NCBI GenBank assembly: GCA_031278075.1 | Contig: JAITLE010000139.1 | Span: 1-14,764 of the forward strand | Length of the DNA stretch: 14,764 nucleotides | From: Bifidobacteriaceae bacterium | GTDB lineage: Bacteria; Actinomycetota; Actinomycetes; Actinomycetales; WQXJ01 | Direction of reading: 5' to 3' | In this document: positions 1-6,405 of the stretch, in pieces | Numbering within the stretch: position 1 is the first letter of the stretch | How the letters are laid out: each line of letters opens with the position of its first letter | Program-made: the position numbers and the translations under genes | The notes under the pieces: model-generated | What the model was told of the DNA's origin: nothing | Seen by the model: only the letters and a program-made list of their open reading frames with translations | Database searches by the model: none

Positions 1-151
1 GCTCTCCGGACAGCTCACGGATAGACGCACAGGTACACGGACTCTCACTTTGGCCGAGTTGGTCGGCTGTGAACACTCAGCCGCCGGCGGCGTCCCCGTC
101 CACGCTCAACGCGCCGGACATGAGGCGGGCTGTTCGCGGCCAAGGCGGCGG
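1..151. other. Left edge, nothing recognised
   Basis: The left edge has a plus-strand frame open from base 2 to 148 (ending in TAA), which I do not recognise and which lacks family features. I see no RNA gene and no clear repeat here. A gene entering from the left cannot be excluded, but nothing supports one. Confidence 0.4.
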
Positions 152-157
152 TAAACT
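152..157 (+). promoter_or_regulatory. Candidate -10 box of the toxin-antitoxin pair
   Basis: The hexamer TAAACT fits the actinobacterial TAnnnT pattern and ends six bases before the GTG of the antitoxin. No Shine-Dalgarno sequence is visible at a proper distance from that GTG, so the spacing suggests a leaderless transcript. No convincing -35 box is seen 16-18 bases upstream. Confidence 0.35.
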
Positions 158-163
158 CGGATC

Positions 164-403
164 GTGACGCCGGGACTCGCTGACTACATCGCCCAAGGCA
201 AGAATCTGTCCCCCGATGAGCGGGAGATCGCCGCGCTCGCGCTCTGGCAGATCGACGACGCCGAGCAGGCCGAGGTCGACGCGGCCTGGAACCAGGAGAT
301 CGACCGTCGTGTCGATGAGGTCGTCTCCGGCGGGGTCGAACTAGTCGACGGCGAAGAATCTCTGCGCCAGATCCGAGCCGAGCTGGCCGCCCGTCGCAAG
401 TGA
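164..403 (+). CDS. Addiction-module antitoxin (type II TA)
   Basis: This 79-residue acidic protein resembles the putative addiction module component family (PF09720 / TIGR02574). Visible hallmarks are an LSPDEREIAALALW stretch near residues 15-28, then AAWNQEIDRR near 40-49 and a C-terminal VELVDGEESLRQIRAEL segment. In this family the protein binds and neutralises a ParE/RelE-type toxin and usually represses its own operon. The start is GTG at 164; no ribosome binding site is evident, so it may be leaderless. Its TGA stop overlaps the start of the toxin gene (GTGA, 400-403), which is the expected coupled layout. The family call rests on sequence pattern and on the partner; DNA binding is not visible directly. 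Confidence 0.8.
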   Translation: MTPGLADYIAQGKNLSPDEREIAALALWQIDDAEQAEVDAAWNQEIDRRVDEVVSGGVELVDGEESLRQIRAELAARRK

Positions 404-723
404 ATCTTCTCCCCTGGCGCGCCCATCCGGCGGCTCGCACGGAGCTGAGCGACGCCGCGTTCTGGTATGAGAGGCAGGAGCCCGGGCTTGGTGACCGTCT
501 TGTCGTCCAGGTCGCCGTCGCCATCGACTTCGTCCGCGCGTGGCCGGACGCCTCTCCGCTGTGGCGGGGCCGCCAGCGAGTTCCCGCCGTGAGGCGCAAG
601 AGCGTCAAAGGCTTCCCCTATGGGGTTGTCTACCTCGTGCGCGACGGCGAAGTGATCGTCATCGCCTACGCGCACGACAAGCGCCGGCCAGGCTACTGGC
701 GAAGTCGCCTCGGCGGCGTCTGA
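400..723 (+). CDS. ParE/RelE-like toxin of type II TA system
   Basis: This 107-residue basic protein matches the ParE/RelE plasmid-stabilisation toxin fold (PF05016). It has an N-terminal helical part with HPAARTELSDAAFWYERQEPG (about residues 9-29, a typical family start), then a C-terminal strand region with VRRKSVKGFPYGVVYLVRDG and a final IAYAHDKRRPGYW (about 64-100). Members either cleave mRNA on the ribosome (RelE type) or poison gyrase (ParE type); the sequence does not decide which. The GTG start lies inside the antitoxin stop, with no separate ribosome binding site, so translation is probably coupled. The full-length ORF looks intact, so the pair may be functional. Confidence 0.82.
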   Translation: MNLLPWRAHPAARTELSDAAFWYERQEPGLGDRLVVQVAVAIDFVRAWPDASPLWRGRQRVPAVRRKSVKGFPYGVVYLVRDGEVIVIAYAHDKRRPGYWRSRLGGV

Positions 724-755
724 CCGCTTGACCCCGGATCACTGCGCCAGCCGAG

Positions 756-970
756 CGGGAGACTTACTCATCCGCCCGCGCCGACCAAGACGCCCTCCTG
801 GACGGCCTGTACATGATCCACACCTCGAAGACCGCGATGCCCGGCGCCGAAGTCGCCGCCCGCTGCCACGAGCTGTGCCAGATCGAGGCGAACTTCCGGG
901 TCTCCAAGACAGACCTCCACACCAGGCCCGTGTTCGTGTGGACCGACCAGCGCATCCAAGCCCACTCCGA
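756..970 (+). mobile_element. IS1634/IS4-like transposase remnant (C-terminal part)
   Basis: A frame open from 732 reads, from about 798, LLDGLYMIHTSKTAMPGAEV, then a CHELCQIEANFR segment, VSKTDLHTRPVF and RIQAH, ending in family likeness near 965. This is the usual C-terminal region of IS1634/IS4-superfamily DDE transposases. The third catalytic acid is the Glu encoded at 885-887, and a Lys follows at exactly E-x6-K (906-908), as in the IS4 YREK signature; the Tyr and Arg of that signature are not conserved. Everything upstream (the two catalytic Asp residues) and downstream is missing, and after RIQAH the reading frame becomes unrelated sequence. It is a dead fragment of roughly 215 bases, with no inverted repeats seen. 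Confidence 0.7.
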
Positions 971-1026
971 AGCGTTCAATCAAAGGCACTGTCCAAGTCC
1001 GGCCTACACCGTCTGCTGGCGCACCC

Positions 1027-1041
1027 GCGTCACAAAGACGC
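1027..1041 (-). terminator. Small hairpin after tRNA-Phe
   Basis: A 5-bp stem (GCGTC/GACGC) with a 5-base loop lies about 10 bases beyond the 3' end of the tRNA-Phe gene. There is no U-run, so termination here is only a possibility. Confidence 0.3.
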
Positions 1042-1050
1042 AGTCGTCGG

Positions 1051-1126
1051 TGGTGGCTCGAACCGGCATCGATCCGGTGACCTTCCGCTTTTCAGGCGGA
1101 CGCTCTCCCAACTGAGCTATCGAGCC
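1051..1126 (-). tRNA. tRNA-Phe (GAA)
   Basis: Read on the minus strand, all cloverleaf parts are present. The 7-bp acceptor GGCTCGA/TCGAGCC is perfectly paired. The D arm is GCTC/GAGC, and the anticodon stem TCCGC/GCGGA carries loop CTGAAAA, giving anticodon GAA. The variable loop is AGGTC and the T stem is ACCGG/CCGGT. The discriminator is A73, and the terminal CCA is encoded (1051-1053). An odd feature is the T loop ATCGATG, which has A rather than U at position 54. It lies 44 bases downstream of tRNA-Asp and was probably co-transcribed with it. Confidence 0.96.
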
Positions 1127-1170
1127 TTGGCGACATCCGGGCCGGCGGCGAGCCGACCCAAGGACATCAG

Positions 1171-1244
1171 CGACCCCGACGGGACTTGAACCCGCGACCT
1201 CCGCCGTGACAGGGCGGCACGCTAACCAACTGCGCCACGGGGCC
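1171..1244 (-). tRNA. tRNA-Asp (GTC)
   Basis: The minus strand folds into a full cloverleaf. The acceptor is GGCCCCG/CGGGGTC with one G-U pair at position 2-71, and the D loop is AGTTGGTTA. The anticodon stem CCGCC/GGCGG has loop CTGTCAC, giving anticodon GTC. The T arm is GCGGG-TTCAAGT-CCCGT. The discriminator is G73, as expected for tRNA-Asp. CCA is not encoded (CTG follows), unlike the neighbouring tRNA-Phe gene. Confidence 0.96.
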
Positions 1245-1263
1245 ATGTGCGCCAACGGCGCAC

Positions 1264-1272
1264 GGTCTACCA
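1264..1272 (-). promoter_or_regulatory. Candidate extended -10 of the tRNA-Asp/Phe unit
   Basis: On the minus strand TGG followed by TAGACC forms an extended -10-like element about 20 bases upstream of the tRNA-Asp 5' end. The -35 region is weak (no TTGACA-like hexamer at 16-18 bases), so this is a tentative call. Confidence 0.3.
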
Positions 1273-1304
1273 TCGTGCCAGGCCAGGTCGCTCGTTGTCC
1301 AATC

Positions 1305-1331
1305 GGCCGCGGCCCTTCCAAGGCGGCGGCC
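1305..1331 (-). terminator. Terminator of the purF-purM-DUF3073 unit
   Basis: A 10-bp stem with a single C-C mismatch (GGCCGCCGCC against GGCCGCGGCC) and a 7-base loop begins 9 bases after the DUF3073 stop. No U-run follows, which is common for hairpin terminators in high-GC actinobacteria. It separates the purine unit from the tRNA genes read in the same direction. Confidence 0.6.
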
Positions 1332-1339
1332 AGCAGGGT

Positions 1340-1552
1340 TCAAGAACCTCCGGCGTCAGCGTCTGGATCCTCCGAGTCCTCGTCCTCCGGCGCGTAACGC
1401 GCCGCGTATTCAGCGTAAGGATCATCGCGGGCGCCACCGCCCGCATCGCCGCTCAACTCGCGTTCTAGCGCCCTGTAATCCGTCTCCGGGGTGTAGTACT
1501 TGAGCTTACGAGCGACCTTGGTCTGCTTTGCCTTTTGACGGCCCCGCCCCAT
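1340..1552 (-). CDS. DUF3073 domain protein
   Basis: This 70-residue protein begins MGRGRQKAKQTKVARKLKYY, the very conserved basic N-terminus of DUF3073 (PF11273). An acidic, glycine-rich tail (about residues 36-70) follows. The function is unknown; the charge split suggests a small nucleic-acid or ribosome-associated protein, but that is inference. The ATG at 1552 is preferred over an in-frame ATG at 1585. It has GAGGGGG about 8 bases upstream and matches the family start, whereas the upstream ATG has no ribosome binding site. It follows purM in the same direction after 105 bases. The same order (purF, purM, DUF3073 gene) is known in mycobacteria (Rv0808, Rv0809, Rv0810c), so the association is old. 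Confidence 0.9.
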   Translation of the reverse strand: MGRGRQKAKQTKVARKLKYYTPETDYRALERELSGDAGGGARDDPYAEYAARYAPEDEDSEDPDADAGGS

Positions 1553-1599
1553 GTACGTGACCCCCTCGTATCCTTCGGTCGGCATGAACGTATGAACTT

Positions 1600-1628
1600 A
1601 GGTTACAAGACGCGTCCATCCCCGTCGA
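1600..1628 (-). promoter_or_regulatory. Candidate internal promoter for the DUF3073 gene
   Basis: On the minus strand a -35-like TCGACG (1623-1628) and a -10-like TAACCT (1600-1605) are 17 bases apart, in a locally AT-rich gap, about 48 bases before the ATG at 1552. The DUF3073 gene might therefore also be transcribed apart from purF-purM. Confidence 0.35.
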
Positions 1629-1631
1629 ACA

Positions 1632-1654
1632 TTCCGGCCGCTCCGGGCGCCGAA
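1632..1654 (-). other. Hairpin in the purM-DUF3073 gap
   Basis: TTC(G)GGC-type arms (TTCGGC against GCCGGAA, one bulge) enclose a 10-base loop, 3 bases after the purM stop. It could be a partial terminator or RNA-processing site, but it is weak and has no U-run. Confidence 0.25.
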
Positions 1655-1657
1655 ACA

Positions 1658-2785
1658 TCACTCCTGGTAGGAGTCGGTCAACAGCACAGCGCCGCCGGCC
1701 ACGCCCTTCGCGCCACTGACAAGCTCCTCAGCGGGAATGCGGCGTTCCGCAGCGGCCGCCCGCACATCCGCCACAGTCACGACCCGCCCGATCGGCGCAG
1801 CCTGCTCGCCCCCAGCCGCCAGTGTGGCCAGCGCCGGTTGCACCGCCTCGGCCGCGACCACCACGGCCATGCCCACACCCATGTTCAGCGCGCGTTCGAG
1901 ATCCGCCCAAGGCAGGCGGCCGGCATCGTGCAGCAGGTGGAAAACCGCTGGGACCGGCCACGACGCGCGGGAAACCACCGCGCCCAAACCCGGCGGCAAC
2001 ACCCGCGCCAGGTTCGCGGCCAAGCCTCCGCCCGTCACATGCGCGATGCCGTGCAGCCCGCCGCCCAGCGCGCCCGCCAGAGCGAGGACGCTGTTCGCGT
2101 ACAACCGCGTCGGCTCGAGCAACTCCTCCCCAAGCGTGCGGCCGAACTCAGGCACGTGACGGGCATAGTCCCAGGCCAGATCGCGGACCACCGCGCGGAC
2201 CAGGGAGAACCCGTTGGAGTGCAGGCCAGACGAGGCGAGGCCCACCACCACATCGCCTTGTGTCACCCGACCGGGGCCAAGGATCTCGTCACGTTCGACC
2301 ACTCCCACCGCGGCGCCCGCGATGTCGTATTCCTCGGCCCGCATCACACCTGGGTGTTCGGCGGTCTCCCCGCCGATCAACGCGACGCCCGTCGCCGCGC
2401 AAGCCGCCGCGACCCCCCCGACCAGCCGCGCTATCTTGGCCGGGTCGATCTTGCCGGTGGCGATGTAATCAGTCATGAAGAGGGGCTTCGCCCCGGTGGC
2501 GACGATGTCGTCGACCACCATGCCGACCAGGTCGTAGCCGACGGTCTCATGGATGTCCATCGCTTGCGCGATCGCCAGCTTGGTGCCCACACCATCCGTC
2601 GACGTGGCGAGCACCGGATGGCGGTAGTCCTTGAGCCGCGTGGCGTCCCACAAACCCGCGAAACCACCCAAGCCGGCGACCACCTCAGGGCCGAGCGTCG
2701 CTCTGACCGAACTCCGCATCAACTCCAGCGCCCGATCCGCGGCCGCGGTGTCCACTCCTGCTCGGCTGTACGCGTCAGTTGTCAA
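1658..2785 (-). CDS. purM: Phosphoribosylformylglycinamidine cyclo-ligase (AIR synthetase)
   Basis: PurM performs the fifth step of purine synthesis, the ATP-dependent ring closure of FGAM to AIR, in the cytoplasm. The 375 residues show the AIRS order. An N-terminal YSRAGVD comes first, then TDGVGTK (63-69), VVDDIVATGA (90-99), the GGETAEHPG segment (138-146) and SSGLHSNGFSL (185-195), then the C-terminal PurM_C domain with VTGGGLAANLARVLP. It is slightly longer than the usual 345-360 residues. The start is TTG at 2785, overlapping the purF stop as TTGA. GGAG lies 8 bases upstream, and MTTDAYSRAGVD fits the family N-terminus, so TTG is very likely right. The 4-base overlap implies coupling to purF. 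Confidence 0.97.
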   Translation of the reverse strand: MTTDAYSRAGVDTAAADRALELMRSSVRATLGPEVVAGLGGFAGLWDATRLKDYRHPVLATSTDGVGTKLAIAQAMDIHETVGYDLVGMVVDDIVATGAKPLFMTDYIATGKIDPAKIARLVGGVAAACAATGVALIGGETAEHPGVMRAEEYDIAGAAVGVVERDEILGPGRVTQGDVVVGLASSGLHSNGFSLVRAVVRDLAWDYARHVPEFGRTLGEELLEPTRLYANSVLALAGALGGGLHGIAHVTGGGLAANLARVLPPGLGAVVSRASWPVPAVFHLLHDAGRLPWADLERALNMGVGMAVVVAAEAVQPALATLAAGGEQAAPIGRVVTVADVRAAAAERRIPAEELVSGAKGVAGGAVLLTDSYQE

Positions 2786-4308
2786 GTCTGCTGCTCCAAT
2801 GCGGGTAGGCCCGAGGCGGGCGCGGCGGAACCGATCGGCATGGCGCCGCCGGTGTGGGCAGGCTCCTGGAAGAGGTACTTGCCGAACTCACGGGACTCGG
2901 GCTGGACTTCGATGGGGTAGACACCGGTGAAGCAGGCGGTGCAAAGCTGGTCGCGACTTTGGCGGGTGGCGCGGATCAGGCCCTCCAAAGAGATGTAGCC
3001 GAGCGAGTCCGCCTCGATGGATTGCCTGATCTCCTCGACGCCGAGGCCGGTGGCGATCAACTCGGCGCGGGACGCGAAGTCGATCCCGTAGAAGCAGGGC
3101 GACACCACAGGTGGGCTCGAGATCCGGACATGCACCTCCGCGGCGCCGGCGGAACGCAACATCCGCACCACGGCCCGCTGTGTGTTGCCGCGCACGATCG
3201 AATCGTCCACGACGATCAGCCGTTTGCCGCGGATCACCTCTCGCATGGGGTTCAGCTTGAGCCTGAGACCAAGCTGCCGGATGGTCTGGCTCGGCTGGAT
3301 GAAGGTCCGGCCCACATAGGCGTTCTTGGTCAGGCCTTGCGCGAACTCGATGCGGCTCTCGGCCGCGTACCCGATGGCGGCCGGCGTGCCAGAGGACGGC
3401 ACTGGGATCACCAAATCGGCGTCCACGGGATGCTCTCGGGCGAGCGTGCGGCCCATCTCCAGCCGCGCGGCGTTGACCGACCGGCCCGCCAGCAGAGTGT
3501 CCGGCCGGGAGAGATAGACGTACTCGAAGAGGCAGCCCGCAGGCGTGGGGTCCGCGAATCTCGCGGACCTGAGTCCGCTGGAGTCGATCACGACCAGTTC
3601 TCCGGGGGCCACGTCACGGACGAACGCCGCGCCCACTATGTCGAGGGCCGCGGTCTCCGAGGCGACCACCCAACCGGTCTCCAACCGCCCCAGGGCGAGG
3701 GGCCGCACACCGTGCGGGTCGCGGGCGGCGTAAAGTGTCTCGGCGTCCATGAAGACCAGCGAAAACGCGCCTCTGACCTGTGGTAACAAGGTGAGGGCGG
3801 TCTGTTCGAGGGTGTGGTCCATGTCCCCCGCCAACAGGCCCGTGAGGATGGCCGTGTCCGTCTGCATGCGGCGCGCCAGCTTGGCGTTCTGCGCGGCCAG
3901 CCGCCGCGCCAGTTCCTGCGAGTTGGTCAGGTTGCCGTTGTGCGCCAACGCCATGTCGCCACCGGCCGTCCCGGTGATCGTGGGTTGCGCGTTCGCCCAG
4001 TTGGAGCCGCCGGTGGTGGAGTAGCGGACATGACCCACGGCGATGTGCCCGACCAGCGTGTTCAGGGTCGACTCCGCGAACACCTGCGACACCAAGCCCA
4101 TGTCCTTGTACACCCGCATTTGTTTGCCGTCCGAGGCGGCGATCCCCGCCGACTCCTGTCCGCGGTGTTGCAGCGCGTAAAGCCCGAAGTAGGCGAGGTT
4201 GGCGGCGTCCTCCCCTGGGGCCCATACCCCGAAGACGCCGCATTCGTCTTGGGGTTCTTGTTCTCCCGCAAGCAACTGGTGGCCGAGTCGGCCGTCTCCG
4301 CGTGGCAC
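2782..4308 (-). CDS. purF: Amidophosphoribosyltransferase
   Basis: PurF commits PRPP to purine synthesis, making phosphoribosylamine with ammonia from glutamine. The 508 residues comprise a class II glutamine amidotransferase domain and a C-terminal phosphoribosyltransferase domain. The nucleophile is Cys23 in ECGVFGVW, so a 22-residue propeptide is expected to be removed. The PRPP-binding loop is IVVDDSIVRGNTQ (365-377). Cys259, Cys405, Cys456 and Cys459 fall where the Bacillus-type enzyme binds its [4Fe-4S] cluster, so this is an iron-sulfur PurF. The start is GTG at 4308. MPRGDGRL matches the streptomycete N-terminus, although the upstream AGGA is only about 2 bases from the GTG, unusually close. 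It is first in the purine unit and divergent from the DUF885 gene. Confidence 0.97.
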   Translation of the reverse strand: MPRGDGRLGHQLLAGEQEPQDECGVFGVWAPGEDAANLAYFGLYALQHRGQESAGIAASDGKQMRVYKDMGLVSQVFAESTLNTLVGHIAVGHVRYSTTGGSNWANAQPTITGTAGGDMALAHNGNLTNSQELARRLAAQNAKLARRMQTDTAILTGLLAGDMDHTLEQTALTLLPQVRGAFSLVFMDAETLYAARDPHGVRPLALGRLETGWVVASETAALDIVGAAFVRDVAPGELVVIDSSGLRSARFADPTPAGCLFEYVYLSRPDTLLAGRSVNAARLEMGRTLAREHPVDADLVIPVPSSGTPAAIGYAAESRIEFAQGLTKNAYVGRTFIQPSQTIRQLGLRLKLNPMREVIRGKRLIVVDDSIVRGNTQRAVVRMLRSAGAAEVHVRISSPPVVSPCFYGIDFASRAELIATGLGVEEIRQSIEADSLGYISLEGLIRATRQSRDQLCTACFTGVYPIEVQPESREFGKYLFQEPAHTGGAMPIGSAAPASGLPALEQQT

Positions 4309-4410
4309 CGTCCTATCGTGTCACATGCCACCGTCATAGCGACCAGCGCCCGATGCCGTCCGGTCGCCCCCGCAGGTCCGCTCGCCCCGATCTTGGCGCC
4401 GCGGGGCGCC

Positions 4411-4446
4411 GACCGATCCGACCGATCCGACCGATCCGGCCGATCC
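4411..4446. repeat. 9-bp tandem repeat, four copies
   Basis: Three exact copies of GACCGATCC (4411-4437) are followed by one copy with a single change (GGCCGATCC, 4438-4446) and then half-matching sequence to about 4455. The array sits in the 230-base gap between the divergent purF and DUF885 genes, 103 bases from the purF start and 93 from the DUF885 start. No protein or CRISPR explanation fits. It may be a slippage-made microsatellite or a set of binding sites. Confidence 0.85.
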
Positions 4447-4525
4447 GGCCGCGACGACACCATCTGCCTCCCCGCCGACAACCCCCACCCCGTCCCGCCA
4501 CGGTCGCGGTGTCATAGTGGGGCGC

Positions 4526-4531
4526 TACCGT
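4526..4531 (+). promoter_or_regulatory. Candidate -10 box of the DUF885 gene
   Basis: TACCGT (TAnnnT) ends seven bases before the ATG at 4539. The only purine-rich stretch, AGGG, is two bases from the ATG, too close for normal ribosome binding, so a leaderless transcript is a reasonable reading. No clear -35 box is visible. Confidence 0.3.
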
Positions 4532-4538
4532 TTAGGGC

Positions 4539-6224
4539 ATGACTTCGCAACGACGCTCGACCGCGGTGGACACACTCGCGGACCGCTTCTCCAACGACTA
4601 CTTCGCCCTGTCGCCCATGACGGCGACCTTCGCCGGCGTCGACGCCGACGCCGCCCTCGACGATTTCTCCCCAGACGGTCACTCCGCCCGCGCCGATGCG
4701 GCCCGCGCCGCCTTGCGGGAACTGGACGGCCTGGCCCCGGTCGACGCCCAAGACCGGATCACCGCGGCCGCGCTGCGGGAGCGGCTCGGGGTCCAAATCG
4801 AGCGCTTCGACGCGGGCGAACACCTGCGCGACCTCAACGTGGTCGCATCGCCGGTCCAGGATGTGCGCGGTGTGTTCGACCTGATGCCCAAGGACACGCC
4901 CGAGGCTTGGGAGACGATCACCGCGCGCCTGCGGGCCGTCCCCGGGGCGCTCGCCTCATACCGGGCGAGCTTGGCGGAGGGCATCCGCTTGGGCCTGACT
5001 CCGGCCGCGCGGCAGGTGACCGCTGGGATCGCGCAGGCGCGGCGCGCTTGCGCGGACGGCTCGTTCTTCCAGTCGCTGGCCGCTGAGGGCGCAGCCGTGG
5101 CGCCCGCGCTGGGCGGCGACCTGGCCCAGGCCGCGGCTGGAGCGTGCGCCGCTTACGGCGAACTCGCGGACTTCTTCGCTGAGGAGCTGGCCGGCGCGGC
5201 GCCCGCCCGGGACGCTGTGGGACGCGAGCGCTATCAACTCGCGTCGCGCTATTTCTTGGGCGCCCGCGTGGACCTCGACGAGACCTATGAGTGGGGCCTC
5301 GCGGAGTTGGGCCGGGTCGTCGCCGCGATGGAGGCCGTGGCAGACGAGATCGGCGGTCCGGGGACGTCCGTCGAGCGGGCGGTCGAGTTGTCCGACGCCG
5401 ACCCGGCCGGCCGCATCGAAGGCGTGGACGCCCTGGCGCGCTGGATGACGCAGACTTCCGGCGCGGCGATGAACGCTCTGGCCGGCGCCCATTTCGACGT
5501 CCCCGATCCGGTCCGGCGGCTCGAGTGTTTGATCGCGCCGACGAACGACGGCGCCATCTATTACACCGGGCCGTCGCTGGACTTCTCGCGACCCGGGCGG
5601 ATGTGGTGGTCGGTGCCGGATGGCGTGACCGAGTTCTCAACCTGGCGGGAGCGGACCACCGTCTACCACGAGGGCGTGCCCGGCCACCACATGCAGGTCG
5701 CGCTCGCGACCTATCACGCGGACGAGTTGAACCTGTGGCGCCGCACGCTCAGCTGGGTGTCCGGTCACGGCGAAGGCTGGGCGCTCTACGCGGAACGGCT
5801 CATGGAGGACCTCGGGTTCTTGCCCACACCGGCCGACAGGCTCGGGATGCTGGACGGTCAGCGCTTGCGGGCCGCGCGGGTGGTTTTCGACATCGGCGTC
5901 CATCTGGAGCTCCCGGCGCCTGAGGCATGGGGCGGCGGCCGCTGGGACGCGGACAAGGGCTGGGAGTTCCTCCGCCACAACGTGGCCATGAACGAAGGCT
6001 TCCAGCGCTTCGAATACGAACGCTACCTGGGCTGGCCCGGGCAGGCGCCGTCCTACAAGGTGGGCGAACGGCTCTGGCTGCAGGCGAGGGACCGGGCGAA
6101 GGCGGCCGCGGAGACGGCGGGTGAACCCTTCGACCTGAAGGCGTTCCACATGCGGGCGCTGCGTCTGGGCTCACTCGGGCTGGATGTCTTGACCGCGGCT
6201 CTGGCGGGCGAATTCGACCAGTGA
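4539..6224 (+). CDS. DUF885 family protein, putative zinc metallopeptidase
   Basis: This 561-residue protein belongs to the DUF885 family (PF05960). The N-terminus (ADRFSNDYFALSPMTATFAG, residues 14-33) is the common opening of the family. The body is helical. The signature YHEGVPGHHMQ (376-386) gives His377, Glu378 and His383 in an HExxPGH metal site. GHGEGWALYAERL (409-421) supplies Glu412 as the likely third ligand. The order HExxPGH then GEGWALY is diagnostic. No signal peptide or membrane segment is seen, so it is cytoplasmic. Family members are predicted peptidases or carboxypeptidases, and the substrate is unknown. It is divergent from purF and convergent with ppdK, so it is probably transcribed alone. 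The stop is TGA at 6222-6224. Confidence 0.92.
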   Translation: MTSQRRSTAVDTLADRFSNDYFALSPMTATFAGVDADAALDDFSPDGHSARADAARAALRELDGLAPVDAQDRITAAALRERLGVQIERFDAGEHLRDLNVVASPVQDVRGVFDLMPKDTPEAWETITARLRAVPGALASYRASLAEGIRLGLTPAARQVTAGIAQARRACADGSFFQSLAAEGAAVAPALGGDLAQAAAGACAAYGELADFFAEELAGAAPARDAVGRERYQLASRYFLGARVDLDETYEWGLAELGRVVAAMEAVADEIGGPGTSVERAVELSDADPAGRIEGVDALARWMTQTSGAAMNALAGAHFDVPDPVRRLECLIAPTNDGAIYYTGPSLDFSRPGRMWWSVPDGVTEFSTWRERTTVYHEGVPGHHMQVALATYHADELNLWRRTLSWVSGHGEGWALYAERLMEDLGFLPTPADRLGMLDGQRLRAARVVFDIGVHLELPAPEAWGGGRWDADKGWEFLRHNVAMNEGFQRFEYERYLGWPGQAPSYKVGERLWLQARDRAKAAAETAGEPFDLKAFHMRALRLGSLGLDVLTAALAGEFDQ

Positions 6225-6256
6225 AGTGACCGGTGAGACCCCGCTAGAAATGGAGA

Positions 6257-6303
6257 GGGGCAACCGCGGGCTTTGGTGGTGGTGGTAAACCCGCGGCTGC
6301 CCC
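6257..6303. terminator. Bidirectional hairpin between DUF885 and ppdK genes
   Basis: A long stem (GGGGCAACCGCGGG against CCCGCGGCTGCCCC, one A-C mismatch, 13 of 14 pairs) encloses a 19-base loop that contains GGT four times in a row. It lies 32 bases after the DUF885 stop and about 100 bases beyond the ppdK stop. It can thus serve both converging transcripts. Neither side has a proper U-run. Confidence 0.7.
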
Positions 6304-6405
6304 AGACTGTGGGGGTCAGCCAAACTGACCGTCCTCTACTCTGCCGGACCGGCGGCGTCGGCGTCAAATCACCGGCGCCACCGGACGGCATCGGGCGCCT
6401 GGCGT

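Noticed and set aside
2..150. Possible gene end entering from the left edge (open plus frame)
   Set aside because: Short, no recognisable motif, and the composition does not distinguish it from chance.
1297..1302. TTGGAC as -35 box of the tRNA genes
   Set aside because: The only -10-like hexamer (1264-1269) is about 27 bases away, too far for a normal promoter.
1004..1321. Minus-strand open frame crossing both tRNA genes
   Set aside because: It runs through two well-folded tRNAs, so it is not a protein gene.
1535..2920. Long plus-strand open frame (461 codons) opposite purM
   Set aside because: It is an antisense shadow of purM with no family likeness; the minus strand has clear PurM motifs.
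4411..4455. CRISPR array
   Set aside because: The units are 9 bases with no spacers; it is a simple tandem repeat.
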